Assembly: GCA_030040695.1 (NCBI GenBank)
Contig: JASHTE010000248.1
Location: forward strand, 1-8,087
Direction of reading: 5' to 3'
Origin: Vulcanimicrobiota bacterium
GTDB lineage: Bacteria > Vulcanimicrobiota > Vulcanimicrobiia > Vulcanimicrobiales > Vulcanimicrobiaceae
DNA: 8,087 bases
In this document: positions 5,724 through 8,087 of the stretch, in pieces
Position numbering within the stretch: position 1 is the stretch's first letter
How the letters are laid out: each line of letters starts with the position of its first letter
Position numbers and translations under genes: made by a program
The notes under the pieces: generated by a model
Database searches by the model: none
The model's input: the letters and a program-made list of their open reading frames with translations, nothing else
What the model was told of the DNA's origin: nothing

Positions 5724-6416
5724 ATGCCCAAAGATTCGAGCCTGTCGACCGCTGCTACGCTCTTCGCCGATCCCGCGAGGGCCGCCATGCTCGATGCGCT
5801 GATGGACGGTCGCGCACTATCCGCCGGAGAGCTCGCCCGGCTCGCCGGAATTTCCCCGCAGACGGGAAGCGCGCATCTGCAAAAGCTGCTCGAGGCGGGC
5901 TTTCTCGCCGTGCGCGTGCAAGGCCGGCATCGCTACTATGTGCTCGCGAATGCCGACGTCGCATACGCGATAGAGGCGCTCAACCTTCTCATGCCGAGAT
6001 CGCCGGTTCACTCTTTACGTCAGTCGCTCGCCGCACAGCGCCTGACCGCGGCGCGGACGTGCTACAACCACCTCGGAGGCGCACTTGCCGTCAGCATCGC
6101 TACTGCGCTGGTCGAATCCGGACGTTGCGATCGCTTCGAGGCCGGCTTCGGCATCACACCTGCCGGCATCGAGTTCTTTCGTGATCTCGGTATTGACGTC
6201 GTCGGCCTCTGTGGTGCCGATCCGCCCTTCACGAAGACGTGTATCGATTGGACGCAGCGGCGCCAGCATCTCGCCGGCCCGCTCGGTACGGCATTGCTCC
6301 GCGTCCTCATCGAGCGTTCGCTGATCGTACGCAGCACGCAAGATCGCTCGGTTCGCGTAACCGAGAGAGGCCGCAGCCAGCTCGCCGCGCTCTTCCTTCG
6401 CGACGTCGTCGCTTAA
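5724..6416 (+). CDS. ArsR-type winged-helix regulator with long C-terminal domain
   Basis: A 230-residue regulator. Residues 5-75 are an ArsR-like winged helix (ATLFADPARAAMLDAL, then AGELARLAGISPQTGSAHLQKLLEAGFL, then GRHRYYVL as the wing). The rest is a C-terminal domain with RTCYNHLGGALAV (111-123), TPAGIEFFRDLGID (145-158), CIDWTQRRQHLAGPLGTALL (173-192) and RSVRVTERGRSQL (208-220). This architecture recurs in a set of ArsR-like regulators about twice the usual length; the ligand is not known to me. Cys113, Cys135, Cys163 and Cys173 could allow redox or metal sensing, but no compact metal motif is seen. The ATG at 5724 lies 2 nt after the OsmC stop, with AGGA very close. It probably controls its own operon. 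Confidence 0.87.
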   Translation: MPKDSSLSTAATLFADPARAAMLDALMDGRALSAGELARLAGISPQTGSAHLQKLLEAGFLAVRVQGRHRYYVLANADVAYAIEALNLLMPRSPVHSLRQSLAAQRLTAARTCYNHLGGALAVSIATALVESGRCDRFEAGFGITPAGIEFFRDLGIDVVGLCGADPPFTKTCIDWTQRRQHLAGPLGTALLRVLIERSLIVRSTQDRSVRVTERGRSQLAALFLRDVVA

Positions 6417-7192
6417 CGCGGCTTTACGTAGAAGTGGTCCATGATCAGCATGCCTTGCGGTAGCGCGGCGACGGTGCAGGTGACGCGGTAGTTTCCGTCC
6501 TTTGCGTGGACGTCGGCGGTAACGAGATAGGTACCGTCACCGTTGGAGCTCGACTCGATTGCACCTACGTGTGCGTCATCGCGCATGAATGGTTCTTCAG
6601 GTGATCCCGATGCAAGGTATGAGCGCGCCTGCGAGACGTTACCGCGGGCGAGCGCGTAGAGATAGGCGCGCACCACCTCGGTGGGATCGCCGGTTTGCAT
6701 CCCGCTGCCCTCTCGTTGGGGCGGCGTCGACGTCCCCACCGGCGCGGGGCTAGCAGTAATCACGGCGGGAACGGTCGTTGCGGGAGCGGCGTGCGGCGTC
6801 GGAGCGCTTTGTGGAGTCACCGTCGGCGGAACCTGTGTCTCCGCGACTGTTGCGTTCGCGTTCGGACGCTCCGATGGCGTCGACGTCGGTGATGGCTTCG
6901 GTGTCGGCGTCGCGGAGGAACGCGGGCTCGGCTTCGGAGAGCTCGCGGGCACATGGAAGTATCTGTGTTGCGAAAGCGGGGCGAGACGCGACGGTGTCGG
7001 GCTCGGAACCGGCGTCACAACCGGCGGACTCATCGCCTCATCTGTCTCGGGAGTACGGCTTCCGAAGAAATGTGCAAGCAAACCACCGAGCAGCAAGCCA
7101 GCAAAGACGACGATGACGACCAACGGAATGACCGGGAGTCCTCCGCCTTCATGCTCCTCGTCGCCTCGACGACGGCGCGGCGTGTACCGCAT
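6413..7192 (-). CDS. Membrane-anchored protein, Pro/Ser/Thr-rich linker, small C-terminal domain
   Basis: A 259-residue protein of unknown function. A basic, charged N-terminus (RRRRGDEEHE) is followed by one hydrophobic segment (about 20-43, LPVIPLVVIVVFAGLLLGGL), then a low-complexity linker rich in Pro, Ser, Thr and Ala (about 50-160). Residues 168-258 form a compact alpha+beta domain (EVVRAYLYALARGNVSQARSYL, then strands TYLVTADVHA and YRVTCTVAAL). By the positive-inside rule the linker and domain should lie outside the cytoplasmic membrane. The C-terminal pattern, a helix with ARGN and repeated strands, resembles NTF2-like/DUF4878-type domains; this is inference. The ATG at 7190-7192 has GAGG 3 nt upstream. 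The 3' end overlaps the ArsR gene by 4 nt. Confidence 0.78.
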   Translation of the reverse strand: MRYTPRRRRGDEEHEGGGLPVIPLVVIVVFAGLLLGGLLAHFFGSRTPETDEAMSPPVVTPVPSPTPSRLAPLSQHRYFHVPASSPKPSPRSSATPTPKPSPTSTPSERPNANATVAETQVPPTVTPQSAPTPHAAPATTVPAVITASPAPVGTSTPPQREGSGMQTGDPTEVVRAYLYALARGNVSQARSYLASGSPEEPFMRDDAHVGAIESSSNGDGTYLVTADVHAKDGNYRVTCTVAALPQGMLIMDHFYVKPR

Positions 7193-7256
7193 CTACCTCG
7201 CTTTTGTACGATACGACGGCAGGCAGCTCCTCGGGAGACGCAAAAAGACGTTAGCC
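7193..7256. other. Short divergent intergenic region
   Basis: These 64 bases separate the membrane protein (minus) from the small plus-strand gene. They must hold any promoters for both. TACGAT (7207-7212) could be a plus-strand -10 box, and the surrounding GTACGATAC 9-mer is also found at the sufC promoter (1190-1198), but no good -35 box is visible on either strand. Confidence 0.4.
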
Positions 7257-7574
7257 GTGATCCGCGTGAGAATTCCGCTCGATCTCGAAGCTGTCGCCCG
7301 TGGCGGTGCGGCGGTCTTTAGCTTTGCAACGCCCCTGCGCGTTCGAGAACTCCTCGCACTCGCGGTTCGCGAAGCGATCGGCGAACTCGCGCCTGCGGAC
7401 AAATTTTCACGCAGTATGCACCGCACGCTGAGCGGGCTAAGCGCCGGCGATTACACGCTCAACATCGACGGGCGTATCTTCGCCGACCCCGATGCAGTCG
7501 TCGTCTGCGGTTCGACCGCAGACGTCCGCTTCTACGTCAAGAACCGCCGGGAGCCAGTACGTCCAGCTCGGTGA
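7257..7574 (+). CDS. Small protein of unknown function, possible beta-grasp fold
   Basis: About 105 residues from a GTG at 7257; a second GTG at 7266 is possible. Codon choice (CTC, ATC, GTC, CGC, GAC) matches the neighbouring genes, and no gene is antisense to it except at its end, which supports real coding. The layout is strand (RVRIPL), strand (AAVFSFA), helix (VRELLALAVREAIGEL), a linker, strand (DYTLNI), DGRIF, then VVVCGSTADVRFYV. The strand-helix-strand order with a late D-G-R and a final strand recalls ThiS/MoaD-like beta-grasp proteins, but there is no C-terminal Gly-Gly, so a sulfur-carrier role is unlikely. I do not recognise a family. A longer frame upstream is antisense to the membrane protein and is not believed. 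No clear Shine-Dalgarno site is seen. Confidence 0.55.
   Translation: MIRVRIPLDLEAVARGGAAVFSFATPLRVRELLALAVREAIGELAPADKFSRSMHRTLSGLSAGDYTLNIDGRIFADPDAVVVCGSTADVRFYVKNRREPVRPAR
7502..7524. terminator. Perfect 10-bp hairpin after the GH125 gene
   Basis: CGTCTGCGGT (7502-7511) and ACCGCAGACG (7515-7524) are perfect inverted arms around a 3-nt loop. On the minus strand the hairpin starts 12 nt after the GH125 stop codon, where a terminator belongs. It lacks a U tract, and on the plus strand it lies inside the small gene, encoding VVCGSTADV. Confidence 0.45.
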
Positions 7575-8087
7575 AGAGCGCGTTCGGCCAGGCGAAGTCT
7601 GCGCGCGTGTAATGGCGCGGATCGTTGACGTCGAACGATTCGTGGAGCACGTGATTCCCTGTGTCTGACGCAGCAAGGTAGCCGAGCACCCGCTCTTTCT
7701 CGGCGGGGTCGGTCGACGTGAGCGCCTGCACGATCAACGCGAGCGGCCAGATGTAGCCGCGCGGCGTATGAGCGCTGCCGATGCCCTCCCCGTAGCGCCC
7801 TTGATAGAAATACGGATCGGCCGGCGAGAGCACGAAGCGCCGCGTCGCCTGATAGACGGGATCGCGAACGCTGAGGTACCCGATGTAAGGCGCGGAGAGC
7901 AGCGAAGGAATGTTCGCGTCGTCCATGAGGTTCGCGTGGCCCAGGCCGTCCACCTCATAAGCGTAGATGCGACCGAAGTGCGGGATGAAGACGATGCCGT
8001 ACCGTTCGATCGCGTTCTGCACTTGGACGCCGAGACCCCAGGCTTCCTCGGCGGCCCGCTCGTTGTGGTAGACTTCCCGTTCTATCG
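7537..8087 (-). CDS. GH125-family exo-alpha-mannosidase, C-terminal part (5' end outside window)
   Basis: The visible 182 residues match the C-terminal half of glycoside hydrolase family 125 (formerly DUF1237), metal-independent exo-alpha-1,6-mannosidases with an (alpha/alpha)6 barrel. Diagnostic motifs in order are YAYEVDGLG, LMDDANIPSLLSAPYIGYLS, DPVYQATRRFVLS, DPYFYQGRYGEGIGSAHT, GYIWPLALIVQALTS, HESF with a Glu codon at 7639-7641, and TRADFAWPNALFTEL. The Glu in HESF lies about 35 residues from the C-terminus, the place expected for the catalytic base of the family. The reading frame stays open to the window edge, so a GTG at 8022 is not taken as the start. Its last 38 nt overlap the end of the small convergent gene. 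No signal peptide can be judged. Confidence 0.93.
   Translation of the reverse strand, partial: IEREVYHNERAAEEAWGLGVQVQNAIERYGIVFIPHFGRIYAYEVDGLGHANLMDDANIPSLLSAPYIGYLSVRDPVYQATRRFVLSPADPYFYQGRYGEGIGSAHTPRGYIWPLALIVQALTSTDPAEKERVLGYLAASDTGNHVLHESFDVNDPRHYTRADFAWPNALFTELDVLAPGGS

Noticed and set aside
6681..7256. Upstream extension of the small plus-strand gene
   Set aside because: The Gly/Val-rich sequence is the antisense reading of the Pro/Ser/Thr linker of the membrane protein; the credible part starts at about 7257.
1..8087. CRISPR arrays, insertion sequences, tRNA genes, phage or defence genes
   Set aside because: No direct-repeat arrays, transposase motifs, terminal inverted repeats or tRNA-like cloverleaf were seen by reading both strands; the region looks like ordinary chromosome.

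Overview
The window looks like part of a high-GC bacterial chromosome. It is organised around an iron-sulfur cluster (SUF) assembly locus, followed by a small redox/stress operon and the edge of a carbohydrate-active gene. The gene set (a SufR-type repressor, sufC-sufD-sufS-sufU, a SufU-type rather than SufE-type partner, a GH125 hydrolase) and the strong C/G third-position bias fit a non-proteobacterial, high-GC lineage. Eremiobacterota, Actinobacteria and Chloroflexi are all possible. I lean weakly to Eremiobacterota-like, from general gene style only; no RNA marker in the window settles it.

Region 1 (1-1203, minus strand): a SufR-like winged-helix repressor with three Cys (476-1120) is followed by a U-type (IscU/NifU N-domain) scaffold protein that runs off the left edge (1-460). 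The scaffold appears to have lost the third cluster-binding Cys. The 83-bp gap to sufC holds two divergent promoters whose -35 boxes lie in or at one short inverted repeat, a good candidate for the SufR operator.

Region 2 (1204-4798, plus strand): sufC-sufD-sufS-sufU, tightly packed with overlaps. SufC (ATPase) and SufD are scaffold-complex subunits, SufS is the cysteine desulfurase, and SufU is the sulfur acceptor/scaffold. sufB, normally the core cluster-building subunit, is not in the window. A bulged stem-loop just after sufU may end the operon.

Region 3 (4766-6416, plus strand): a tandem ACT-domain protein, an OsmC-family protein and an ArsR-type regulator, joined by an ATGA overlap and a 2-nt gap. 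This reads as one self-regulated operon.

Region 4 (6413-8087): a minus-strand membrane-anchored protein with a long Pro/Ser/Thr linker, whose stop codon overlaps that of the ArsR gene; a small plus-strand unknown protein with a possible beta-grasp pattern; and the C-terminal part of a GH125-family exo-alpha-mannosidase on the minus strand. The last two overlap tail to tail near a perfect 10-bp hairpin.

No tRNA, rRNA, CRISPR array, insertion sequence or clear mobile element was seen. Coding density is very high and there is no gene-free stretch over 100 bases.
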